A stretch of 64,000 bases of DNA from JAGOTP01 sp964598725 (GTDB taxonomy: Bacteria > Patescibacteriota > Patescibacteriia > 2-12-FULL-60-25): positions 186,001 to 250,000 of the forward strand of contig CAZRCW010000002.1 in the NCBI GenBank assembly GCA_964598725.1. Direction: 5' to 3'. Within the stretch, counting starts at the first letter, position 1. Every line of letters starts with the position of its first letter. The notes below the pieces were generated by a model. The model saw only the letters and a list, made by a program, of their open reading frames with translations, was not told the DNA's origin and did not search any database. Both the position numbers and the translations under genes were made by a program. Shown piece by piece: positions 28,692-36,571 of this stretch.

Positions 28692-29516
28692 TTAGTGTTT
28701 GACCGGCAACGCCTGACCACGGTACTTCCAGAAATAGTAGAGCGCACTCTTGATGTGATAACGTGTTGTTTTGTTGGTAAAAATTTCCCAAGGACGCTTA
28801 ATGCGACTCTGGCGCGCATGATAATGCATCACATACGCCGATGGGGTGTACACGACACGGCTACCTGCATTCCAGGCGCGACGACACAAATCTGTATCTT
28901 CGAGATACATGAAGATCTTCTCGTCAAACAATCCAATCTTGTCGAGCAAATCGCGACGAATACACATCGCCGATCCTTGTACCCAATCAACTGGCTGCTC
29001 AACCGATCGATCCATGTCTTTCATTAAAAACTTCGCTACCTCGCGCTTGGCCCAAGGCAGCTTACCTAACATCGTACGCCGATAAATCGGCATCATGTAG
29101 GTATGAAAGCGGTAACACGAGTCCTGATCCGTGTGATCTGGATTCAACGTGCGCGGCGCTGAGATCCCGACATCTGGGTGTGCCTCCATCCAATTCACCC
29201 AGTTCTCGAGCTGCTGCGGGAATATCACCAGGTCTGGGTTGATCAACATGATGTACTTTCCCTTTGCAAGTTTCATCGCCACGTTGTTCCCCCGTCCAAA
29301 CCCCAGGTTCGCCTGCGGGTCGATCGTTTTTACCCAAGGATAGGTTTGGTTCACCATCGCCAAGGTTCCATCTTCTGGCGAGCAATCCACCAGGTAGTAC
29401 TCGTACGGAAACGAGACCTGAGCATCCTCCAACCCCTTAAGGAGATTGCGGATATGTTCACGCATACGGAAATTGACCGTAATGAAGGTGACGAGCGGTT
29501 GTTCGGAGACGGGCAT
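28692..29516 (-). CDS. GT2-family glycosyltransferase (rhamnosyltransferase-like)
   Basis: A 274-aa GT-A enzyme. Motifs are TFITVNFRMREHIRNLL, VDCSPEDGT, the NPD variant of the DxD (YIMLINPDLVIF), and MYLEDTDLCRRA with the catalytic-base region. This pattern is typical of RfbF/WbbL-like transferases of surface glycans. No membrane helix is evident. It is followed by a second GT2 gene 3 bases upstream. Confidence 0.92.
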   Translation of the reverse strand: MPVSEQPLVTFITVNFRMREHIRNLLKGLEDAQVSFPYEYYLVDCSPEDGTLAMVNQTYPWVKTIDPQANLGFGRGNNVAMKLAKGKYIMLINPDLVIFPQQLENWVNWMEAHPDVGISAPRTLNPDHTDQDSCYRFHTYMMPIYRRTMLGKLPWAKREVAKFLMKDMDRSVEQPVDWVQGSAMCIRRDLLDKIGLFDEKIFMYLEDTDLCRRAWNAGSRVVYTPSAYVMHYHARQSRIKRPWEIFTNKTTRYHIKSALYYFWKYRGQALPVKH

Positions 29517-29519
29517 ACA

Positions 29520-30539
29520 TTAGGAGAGAAACCAGCGGCGACGGTCCGCTAATGGCACTGCTCTATCAGGCCGACGCAAAAACTTCAAGGTCGCAGCATA
29601 TTCATGAATGCCTGGTTCAAGCTTCAAACGCTCCGTCCAGAACTTGCCATGGAAGAAACGAGAAACACGATAACGGAGCCAAGAACCGATGACCCATGGC
29701 GCATGAACACAGCGCAAACCGACGTCATCCAGTTCTTTTCGAGTGGAACTTGGGAGGTACAGCTCGCGCCACTGTAGGCGTTTGTGACGGGTTTGATGTT
29801 GCGGCGCGAACCAAATCTTGGCTTCAGGAATGAGTCGAGGGCGTGAACCGGCTCGAGTCGCCCGTGAACACAGATCAAAAACCGCAAAACCAACGGGCAC
29901 GCGCGGGTCCAGCCAGACGCCATCAGCGAGAAGAAGCGTCTCGATAAACGAAGCTCGAATCACGACACAGGCATCCGATAAGGCGACAACCCCTGCGCCC
30001 GCATCGAATTGACCTGTATCCTGGCTTCCCTGGCCGATGAAGGACAAGGTGCGGCCACGGGTCACACCCACTCCGGCAGCGTACAGCTGGTCTGTGTGAT
30101 GCAACTCAACCCAATCCCCTTCGGTTTGGACGCTTGTATCTGCCCAAAAGATCTTCGGACCGGCGATCATCAGGCTCGGATCAGCTGTAAATGCTCTTAA
30201 AAAAGACTCACACGCCGATTGATCAAAAACAACTTCCGGCCGCGACAACACGATAAACCGCTCTGACCAAAGCTCACGCGGCCAGCGACTCAGCGCAAGC
30301 GCAATCGCCTGGTTCTGCCCACGAATAACTCCAACGTTCCGAAACGTCCGCAAACGCACCACATCCGGCCGAGTGATCTCAAACTCCTGGGCGGCGGTCT
30401 GCTTACTCGCGCTCAAATCCACGAACAACACCTGATACGACCGATTCGTCTGCGCTTCCAGCGACGCCAAAAAATCCGGACGATCGTAAAGTGAGTTCGT
30501 CGTCGCGACGTGAATCGAGAGCGCTTGAGCTTCGAGCAT
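29520..30539 (-). CDS. GT2-like glycosyltransferase, divergent
   Basis: A 339-aa GT-A-like protein. It has LSIHVATTNSLYDRPDFLAS, LFVDLSASKQT, and the NVGVIRGQNQAIALAL motif typical of GT2 enzymes; the acidic metal motif is not standard (VLSRPEVVFDQ where a DxD would be). It may transfer sugars to the same surface glycan as the neighbouring GT2, or have a changed donor. Start ATG at 30539. Confidence 0.8.
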   Translation of the reverse strand: MLEAQALSIHVATTNSLYDRPDFLASLEAQTNRSYQVLFVDLSASKQTAAQEFEITRPDVVRLRTFRNVGVIRGQNQAIALALSRWPRELWSERFIVLSRPEVVFDQSACESFLRAFTADPSLMIAGPKIFWADTSVQTEGDWVELHHTDQLYAAGVGVTRGRTLSFIGQGSQDTGQFDAGAGVVALSDACVVIRASFIETLLLADGVWLDPRVPVGFAVFDLCSRATRAGSRPRLIPEAKIWFAPQHQTRHKRLQWRELYLPSSTRKELDDVGLRCVHAPWVIGSWLRYRVSRFFHGKFWTERLKLEPGIHEYAATLKFLRRPDRAVPLADRRRWFLS

Positions 30540-30543
30540 ACGC

Positions 30544-30858
30544 TTACATTACCTTTCGCTTACGCAATTCTCCAATCAGAGCATGATAAAACGAAGAATG
30601 CTGCCTCCACTGAAAGGCATTGCTATTCATAACCCAAGTGTGCAATTCCGAGTCACTCGCGTCCCCAATTCGCTGTCCCCGTTCATAAATATCTTTTGGA
30701 ACGTAGGTCGATGAGTCAGTCGTCTGCAGAGACGTAAGAAATCTCAAAAGCCTCTCCATTTGATTAAGAAACTCAACCGACGCGAAGTTCGCCTCGTTAT
30801 CGGAGCGATCATTTGCCGGAATATTGCGCTTCGCGATCTGCCAGTCTAAAGACTCCAT
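30544..30858 (-). CDS. small hypothetical protein with a strong SD
   Basis: A 104-aa soluble protein of unknown family, start ATG at 30858 set by GGGAGG 5 bases upstream. The sequence is helical in appearance (FLNQMERLLRFLTSLQ, SSFYHALIGELRKRKV), resembling four-helix 23S-rRNA-intervening-sequence/bundle proteins only loosely. It is first in the row leading to the two GT2 genes. The frame is open 50 codons further upstream, but that part overlaps the promoter of the GC-rich gene C. Confidence 0.65.
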   Translation of the reverse strand: MESLDWQIAKRNIPANDRSDNEANFASVEFLNQMERLLRFLTSLQTTDSSTYVPKDIYERGQRIGDASDSELHTWVMNSNAFQWRQHSSFYHALIGELRKRKVM

Positions 30859-30888
30859 AGTGTCCTCCCAGCATAGCAGGCCGGCTCG

Positions 30889-30918
30889 TTGACACAAAGG
30901 GAAATATTGTAGTACAAG
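30889..30918 (+). promoter_or_regulatory. promoter of GC-rich gene C
   Basis: TTGACA (30889-30894), 18-base spacer, TACAAG (30913-30918). The same pairing of TTGACA with a TACAA box at 18 bases occurs before gene E (44109-44138). The predicted leader is about 45 bases. Confidence 0.65.
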
Positions 30919-30969
30919 ACCGCCAGCTGACTGAAGCGAATTTCCGCGAAACAGTGAGCTCGGAGCAGC

Positions 30970-31623
30970 TTGAACACACCCCGTAAACGAGGAAGGCGTG
31001 TCGATCACGACGCCTCAAGGCCGTCACAGCGGGATCTGCGATCGACCGATCCGCAAACCGCTGCTCTGGCGTGGTACGCCCTGAGCCGTCACACCCTGAA
31101 GACGAGCGCTCCGCGGACGTCGCGCGCGCTTCTGAGGGCTAATAGTCTCGTCAGCAAGACGGACAACACCGGCCTCTACAACGACATCCACCGGGCGCTG
31201 GTCTTCCATGCCAGCGACTTCGCCCACTGCCGGCCCGACGCGCGCAAGCAGGTCGAGCTCTTCACTCAGGCGGTGAAGGGGCTTCGTCGCAACGTCGTCC
31301 GACTCCTCAAGGACCCGAACCTCACCAAGGACCCGCTGGGTACGACCCTCATTCTGGTGGAGTACGGTGAGATCATCGTTCCCTACGTTCAGATGACGCT
31401 CGCAACCCGTCGCAAACCGCTCTCGGCAGCCAAAGGCATGCGGGAGAAGTTGCTGGCTCATCTGCGCCATGTGGAAAGACTGCTCGCCAGCAACCTGCAG
31501 AACAGCGCAGCCGCCTGGGACACTCCTGAGGCCGAAGAAACGCTCCATGCGCGCTACTTCGGCCTCCTCTCTCAGCTTCGCGGCCTCCTCCGCCTCATCG
31601 CGGACCCGCTGAGCTGGCACTGA
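30970..31623 (+). CDS. GC-rich orphan gene C, soluble helical protein
   Basis: A 217-aa protein, probably from TTG at 30970 with GGAG 4 bases upstream; no ATG or GTG is in frame near the start. The N-terminal 50 residues are very basic (RKRGRRVDHDASRPSQRD). The remainder looks all-helical (ALVFHASDFAHC, QVELFTQAVKGLRRNVVRLL, MREKLLAHLRHVERLLAS, LLSQLRGLLRLIAD). One Cys, no signal peptide, no membrane segment, no family recognised. GC-ending codons differ sharply from the genes on either side, which are on the opposite strand. Confidence 0.72.
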   Translation: MNTPRKRGRRVDHDASRPSQRDLRSTDPQTAALAWYALSRHTLKTSAPRTSRALLRANSLVSKTDNTGLYNDIHRALVFHASDFAHCRPDARKQVELFTQAVKGLRRNVVRLLKDPNLTKDPLGTTLILVEYGEIIVPYVQMTLATRRKPLSAAKGMREKLLAHLRHVERLLASNLQNSAAAWDTPEAEETLHARYFGLLSQLRGLLRLIADPLSWH

Positions 31624-31628
31624 ACTGA

Positions 31629-31682
31629 AAGACCACACCCCATCGGGCGGCGAACTCCGCCCCACTCCCTGGGTGTGGTCTT
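31629..31682 (+). terminator. nested hairpin terminator after GC-rich gene C
   Basis: A 12-bp outer stem (31629-31640 with 31671-31682) encloses an inner GGGCGG/CCGCCC stem (31645-31662). A T-rich stretch follows (CGTCGTTTTAAA). It lies between this gene and the convergent GT2 gene. Confidence 0.85.
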
Positions 31683-31697
31683 CGTCGTTTTAAATAA

Positions 31698-33182
31698 CTA
31701 ATCAACTTTACGCTTCGGCGAAACGTTGAACCCAAGCTTTTTCCCTAACATCATACGCGTCTGCGCATCCAAGGCAGGAAGTGCGCTGAACAAAATGAAG
31801 GTCAGCGGCAGCAATAACCATTGCAAGAGCATGATCCCGTAAGCGACCGGTCGTGACAGGTGCTTCGGTCGTGGCGGTAAGAGCGTCATCGACAAAAGAG
31901 CTGACGAGAACAAGCCAATCAACGAAAAACGCATCAACCACTGCAAAGTAAACGGCGTATTTTGAAACAATGCAAAGCCATGCAACGTTTCTGGAGCCAG
32001 GAAGAACGGCAAATACCCCAAGATAAAAATCAAAAAAGTTGCCGTCGACCAGGTGTAGGTTCCTTCTAACTGTTTGAGCGCCCACCACCATTTCTCGCTC
32101 CGCTTCATGTTCGGACGATTGGCAAAGGCCTTGATCATGTACGGGAAGTTCTCTACTCCCCACGCCCAACGACGGAGCTGCTTATACAACGCGATCAGCG
32201 CCTTCCAGTAGCTGCCAGTCATGACTGTATCCATCGAAACCGGTAGATACATTGGCGTTACGCGATACTGGCCATCGTAGTGCACCAAGCCCTGCAAAAA
32301 GATACGCGAGTCCTCAGACACGATATCTTTCTGCCAGTAACCTACATCCATCAGCATTTTCAAACTCATCGAATGCGACGAGAAAGTCATCATCCCCTCC
32401 GGTCGACCGAGCTCGGTCAGGAGCCAGAAGGTTGTCCCGAACATCGCAACACGCACCGGTGCAGGCGATTCCCACAGGTTGTTATTGTAGAGCGCAACCG
32501 GCTGGTAGGAACTGCGCGTTGGCTCGGGTACCGTCAAAAACAGATACCCTAAATAGGAGAAGTACTGGGGATGAACAATCGTGTCCGCATCAAACGATGA
32601 GACCACTGTCTTCATCGGATCAAGACCTTGTTCAATGAGTTTCGGAATCACCTGTTCGGCCGCCCAATGCAGGTTTGAACCCTTGCCACGGATTTCGTCC
32701 GGTAGACCTGGAGGATGAAGCGTGAAGTGAATGTCCGCAAATGTATTCTTAAACAAGCTACAGATCTCTTTTTTCACCGCTTGTGCGTTTTCTTCGTACT
32801 GCCCCTCTCCGGCCAAGACAATAATCAAACGTTTCGCCGGATAGCTACCTTGAGCAATGTTTTGAAGGGTTTCACGCAAGATCCCGGGCCCTTCTTTCGA
32901 GAACGGCAAGAAGATCATCTGCTTCAGATCAGTGTAGTCCGGAAGTTGCTCAATATCTGCCTGCCAGTTCCGACGAAGCGCCTGACGATAGCGCCACCAG
33001 GATTGGATAAGGAATGGCAAAAAGTACGCGATACGGATCAACCAGTACAAATCGAACACGATGATGAAGTAAATCATCCAGATCGGCTTGAAGAACGACA
33101 AACTAATCGCGACGATCAAGGTCGTCCAAGCCATGGCGCCTGGGAGAATTTCCCAAAAGCGAGTGTTCTCAGCCAGCCTCAT
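31698..33182 (-). CDS. processive GT2 glycosyltransferase, membrane-bound
   Basis: A 494-aa protein with two N-terminal and several C-terminal membrane helices around a cytoplasmic GT-A domain. Processive-synthase motifs can be read: IIVLAGEGQYE, VVSSFDADTIVHP (DxD), the acidic VSEDSRIFLQG and the QLRRWAWG motif (a QxxRW variant). Cellulose, hyaluronan and PNAG synthases share this pattern. It likely makes or extends a surface polysaccharide. Its ATG overlaps the tsaB stop by 4 bases. Confidence 0.93.
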   Translation of the reverse strand: MRLAENTRFWEILPGAMAWTTLIVAISLSFFKPIWMIYFIIVFDLYWLIRIAYFLPFLIQSWWRYRQALRRNWQADIEQLPDYTDLKQMIFLPFSKEGPGILRETLQNIAQGSYPAKRLIIVLAGEGQYEENAQAVKKEICSLFKNTFADIHFTLHPPGLPDEIRGKGSNLHWAAEQVIPKLIEQGLDPMKTVVSSFDADTIVHPQYFSYLGYLFLTVPEPTRSSYQPVALYNNNLWESPAPVRVAMFGTTFWLLTELGRPEGMMTFSSHSMSLKMLMDVGYWQKDIVSEDSRIFLQGLVHYDGQYRVTPMYLPVSMDTVMTGSYWKALIALYKQLRRWAWGVENFPYMIKAFANRPNMKRSEKWWWALKQLEGTYTWSTATFLIFILGYLPFFLAPETLHGFALFQNTPFTLQWLMRFSLIGLFSSALLSMTLLPPRPKHLSRPVAYGIMLLQWLLLPLTFILFSALPALDAQTRMMLGKKLGFNVSPKRKVD

Positions 33183-33577
33183 ACGGTCGGACGGGGCAGT
33201 GTGATATTCGGCTCACGATCGTAGATCGGGGCGACGTAGGTCGAAGCTGTCCGCTTTCCAGCCACAAACTCGTTCACGATCTCGGGATAATGCGAAATCA
33301 GCGATTCCTCCTCTTGGACCTCCACCAGCGGAATCTTCAATAAACGAGCACAGATATTCGCATACAACACCCCCGTTCGGATCGAAGAGAAGGTTCCAGG
33401 GCCAGACGCAACCAAGATTCCCTCGATCTGATTCTTTCGACCTTCGACCAAGCGCGCCAAAACCGGCAACGCCCGAGCGGCCTTGCCTTCGACCTGGATC
33501 GTTTCGATCTGGTCGCCGTCTATCCAGGAAACGGCTGAGTGACCGTTGACCCGGGTGTCGATTCCAAGCCAACCCAT
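33179..33577 (-). CDS. tsaB: TsaB-like protein, short form
   Basis: A 132-aa ASKHA-type protein resembling the N-terminal half of TsaB, the partner of TsaD in tRNA t6A formation. Family features are WLGIDTRV and GILVASGPGTFSSIRTGV (compare GPGSFTGLR) followed by ANICARLLKIPLVEV. The second half of normal TsaB (usually 220-240 aa in total) is missing; the protein ends after about 30 further residues. The start at 33577 follows the upstream stop directly. Whether it still binds TsaD is open. Confidence 0.78.
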   Translation of the reverse strand: MGWLGIDTRVNGHSAVSWIDGDQIETIQVEGKAARALPVLARLVEGRKNQIEGILVASGPGTFSSIRTGVLYANICARLLKIPLVEVQEEESLISHYPEIVNEFVAGKRTASTYVAPIYDREPNITLPRPTV

Positions 33578-33578
33578 A

Positions 33579-34202
33579 CTAACGCTCGTGTAAGCGATCA
33601 ATGAGTACTTTCTTTGGCGCTTCTAAAATAGAATGTAGGAAACGGTCGCCTAAATCCTTACGATAACGGAACTCATCCAGAGCCAAAATCGAGAAGTTCA
33701 ACTCCGATCCGAAAACCCCTTCTACTTCGGTCATGAGGGCCTTAAAACCATCAGCATCCACATGCCCAACCAGGAATAAGTCAATCGCTGGGGCGGTAGA
33801 CGAACCGGTCGTGGCACCGCCCTGAATGAAGGCGCCCATGAAGGCTAAATAGCGCACATCTCCTAACGCGGCAATTTCTTTATCTAAACGACGATCAAGC
33901 AAGACTTGAGCCTTTAAAATCAAGGACGAAATCTCATTCAACAGTGGGAAATTCGCGTTCAGCTGGTAGTATTTTCGTTTGAGACCTGGCCGCTTCTTTC
34001 CACCCGTCACAACCGGCTCTTCAACCACCGCTTCAATAACCAAACCAAGCTTCACCAAATTCATCAATTCTCTGCGAACCGCGTTAATCTGGGTCTCAAC
34101 GCGACGAGTCAATTCACGCACAAAAATCGGCTCCGACGGATTACGTAAAAATAGCCGTAACAGCTTGACTCTGGTTTTAGAACCAAAGAGGTGTTCAAGC
34201 AT
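33579..34202 (-). CDS. winged-helix protein with a degenerate nucleotidyltransferase-like domain
   Basis: A 207-aa protein. Residues 1-90 form a winged helix (TRVKLLRLFLRNPSEPIFVRE, INAVRRELMNLVKLGLV, a wing with GGKKRPGLKRKYYQL). Residues about 110-207 resemble a minimal nucleotidyltransferase fold, where the usual GSxARG...DxD is replaced by GAFIQGGATT and AIDLFLVGHVD. It looks like a DNA-binding regulator with an inactive sensor domain. It is first in an operon with tsaB and the processive GT2. Confidence 0.8.
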   Translation of the reverse strand: MLEHLFGSKTRVKLLRLFLRNPSEPIFVRELTRRVETQINAVRRELMNLVKLGLVIEAVVEEPVVTGGKKRPGLKRKYYQLNANFPLLNEISSLILKAQVLLDRRLDKEIAALGDVRYLAFMGAFIQGGATTGSSTAPAIDLFLVGHVDADGFKALMTEVEGVFGSELNFSILALDEFRYRKDLGDRFLHSILEAPKKVLIDRLHER

Positions 34203-34298
34203 AGATCTTCCGTCATCCTGAAGGATTTTAAGGGAAAAGGCAAGCGACCCGTGGCCTGGACGCGAGTGTTCTACGGTACGTATACTAGAGGTAATTCC

Positions 34299-36449
34299 AT
34301 GTCCCCTGCTCCAGCTGCCTCAGAACGTTCTGCCGTTCGCCTCGCCGAAGTCAGTGTCAACCAGGCGGCCTTCGATGAAAAGATCGTCGGCGTCTTTCGG
34401 TTCGATGCCGATGGCCGAGGGAAACGCGGACCAACATTGATCCTCCTCGCAGAGATCGCTTCGTCACTGTACGTCTACGAACAATTGCTCGACGCGCTCT
34501 GCGGCGCCGCTGATCGCACCCGGCAACTCATGTCGGGCGTCGACACCGATCCGATGATTCGCTTCGAGAAGATGACGCAGCAGCTGAATGAAGCGGTCGC
34601 GAACTTCGTCAAAGCCGAACCAACGCCGCTCAGCTGGAACCGAGTCAATATTTTCGCCCTCGAAGTCAGCGAGCAAGGCATTTGTCTGACCGGTATTGGC
34701 CGGATGACGAACGTCTTCCTTCAGAAGCAGCCAACCGGCACGTATCGTTCGTTCGATTTATTTGGATCGCTCGAACAACCGCAAGAGATCAATCCACAGA
34801 AACCGTTCGCCTCATTTATCTGTGGCGACTTCAGTGCGGGCGATGTCTTTTTTGCCGGTAGCGGCAACTTTGAACGCTTGCGCCAAGAATTAGAGTTGAA
34901 AGAAAAACTCACCACGTATCCCCCGGTCACGGCCGCGCTTGAGATCAAACAAGAATTAGAACGCCGCCGGATTCCTGATCACTTCAGTGGACTCATTATT
35001 GCGAACGTCGCTCAACCCGCTACTTCCGCGGTCAACGTAGCTATCGCGAGCGCTGAAGAGGAGGAAGAGACCGACGAACCAAAACGCTCTGAAGCAGCAC
35101 AATCGGTGCAAGACCTCCATGAAGAACAGTTGGAGACCGAGGCCTATGTCGAATCAACCGTCTCTCCCCTCAGTAGTTCTGGCGGCGCGCTTCTGAAAAG
35201 TCTGAAAGAACGCCTTGTATCTACTCAGAAGTCGATCGTTGACGGAATCCGCAATCGTTCAGCGAGAAAGGCCGCCCCTCAACCACGTGTCTCAAATGAC
35301 CCGCTCACGCTGGCGAGTTTGCGTGGCATGAGTTCCGGTCACGGTGGTGGTCCATCCGCCAAGCTTCGCTTGCGCTTGATTATCGGTGGCGTTGTCGTTG
35401 TCCTCTTAGTGGGCGGTGGGATCTGGATTCAACGTGCTCGCAAAGCCTCGGCCGAACAGACGCTCTGGAATGCCGTCTACACCCAAGCGGTTGACCGTCG
35501 CAATCGCGCCGACGCCGACTTGCTCTATCAAAACGACGAACGAGCCAAGAGTCTCGTAAACGAAGGCTATAACTTAGCCAGCGGCCTGGACACTAAAACC
35601 AGTGAGCGTAAAGAAGCGAAGGATAAGTTGATCCAAGATCTTGAAGGCCTACGCCAGCGTCTGCGTAAAGAACAACGTATCGATCAACCGGTGGTTGCCT
35701 ACCAAGCTCCGTCAGGTAGCCTTGGCGAGCTCAGCTATACTGATTCTGGTTTGGCGGTTGTTCAACTTGAAAACAGCTCGACCTCGGTTGTGATCGTCTC
35801 AAACAGCGCCGCGGTAAATACGATCACCCTTCCTCCTGAAGGCACGCCTGTCTCCGACATCGTCTCTACCAAGAGTGGCATCCTGACACTTACCGAACAA
35901 AAGCAACTCGCCCTCACTTCGCTTAGCAAGAAAACATCCGGTCTCGTTGCCCTGAACGCCCCAGCAGCCAGCTCAAGTCGTGCCATGAGCCTCTACAACA
36001 ATCGTCTGTATGTCGTGGATGCAAGCGGTGGAATGATCTGGCGCTATACAGCCGCCGGAACAGGCTACGGACAAGAAACAAAATATCTCAAAGCAACCGC
36101 TGACCTATCACAAGCCACCAGCATCGCGATTGATTCGAACATCTACGTTGGCTTGGCCAACGGCAAGATCCTGAAGTTCCTCTCCGGAGAACCGCAAACT
36201 TGGAACGACGACCAGACCGATCCCGCCCTCAGCGAAGTCACTCGTCTCTGGGCCAGCGTCGACGGTGAGCGAATCGTAGCACTCGACGGCAAGAGCAAGC
36301 GGGTGGTCATCTACGACAAAACAGGCAAGCTCATCAGCCAGATCGTTTCGAGCAGCTTCAATCAACCAAGCGGATTGGCAATCGATAGCAAATCAAAGAA
36401 GATCTTCGTGAGCGACGGACAGAAGATTCTCCAGTTCGATCTTCCTTAA
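34299..36449 (+). CDS. PP2C-like domain / membrane helix / beta-propeller fusion protein
   Basis: A 716-aa protein. Residues 1-250 look like a PP2C-type phosphatase fold (GKRGPTLILLAEIASSLYV, VNIFALEVSEQGICLTGIG, FICGDFSAGDVFFAGSGNF), but metal-binding Asp pairs are hard to place. A disordered acidic linker follows, then one membrane helix (LIIGGVVVVLLVGGGIWI, about residues 365-382), a helical stretch and a C-terminal NHL/YVTN-like propeller (SIAIDSNIYVGLANGKILKF, GLAIDSKSKKIFVSDGQKI). The SD AGAGGT sets the ATG at 34299. It may link an outside signal to the cytoplasm. The domain calls are visual. Confidence 0.72.
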   Translation: MSPAPAASERSAVRLAEVSVNQAAFDEKIVGVFRFDADGRGKRGPTLILLAEIASSLYVYEQLLDALCGAADRTRQLMSGVDTDPMIRFEKMTQQLNEAVANFVKAEPTPLSWNRVNIFALEVSEQGICLTGIGRMTNVFLQKQPTGTYRSFDLFGSLEQPQEINPQKPFASFICGDFSAGDVFFAGSGNFERLRQELELKEKLTTYPPVTAALEIKQELERRRIPDHFSGLIIANVAQPATSAVNVAIASAEEEEETDEPKRSEAAQSVQDLHEEQLETEAYVESTVSPLSSSGGALLKSLKERLVSTQKSIVDGIRNRSARKAAPQPRVSNDPLTLASLRGMSSGHGGGPSAKLRLRLIIGGVVVVLLVGGGIWIQRARKASAEQTLWNAVYTQAVDRRNRADADLLYQNDERAKSLVNEGYNLASGLDTKTSERKEAKDKLIQDLEGLRQRLRKEQRIDQPVVAYQAPSGSLGELSYTDSGLAVVQLENSSTSVVIVSNSAAVNTITLPPEGTPVSDIVSTKSGILTLTEQKQLALTSLSKKTSGLVALNAPAASSSRAMSLYNNRLYVVDASGGMIWRYTAAGTGYGQETKYLKATADLSQATSIAIDSNIYVGLANGKILKFLSGEPQTWNDDQTDPALSEVTRLWASVDGERIVALDGKSKRVVIYDKTGKLISQIVSSSFNQPSGLAIDSKSKKIFVSDGQKILQFDLP

Positions 36450-36465
36450 AACAACAACGCTTCGG

Positions 36466-36500
36466 AAAAACGATCGCGCCTCACAGCCGATCGTTTTTTT
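36466..36500 (+). terminator. rho-independent terminator
   Basis: AAAAACGATCG (36466-36476) pairs with 36488-36498, followed by a run of T. It ends the plus-strand fusion gene stopping at 36449. Confidence 0.9.
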
Positions 36501-36532
36501 GATATCCGATGAGCGCCCTCATCACGAAAGCA

Positions 36533-36558
36533 AAACCGCTCTCTCGTGAGAGCGGTTT
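36533..36558 (-). terminator. hairpin terminator of the 1143-aa surface protein gene
   Basis: An 11-bp perfect stem (36533-36543 with 36548-36558) has a 4-base loop. On the minus strand it is followed by TTTGC and TTTC, 14 bases after the stop at 36572. Confidence 0.8.
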
Positions 36559-36571
36559 GCTGTTTCTTTGG

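Noticed and set aside
34275..34299. TATACT at about 34281 as the -10 of the fusion gene
   Set aside because: Transcription would then start at or after the SD, only about 7 bases before the ATG, removing the SD from the mRNA.
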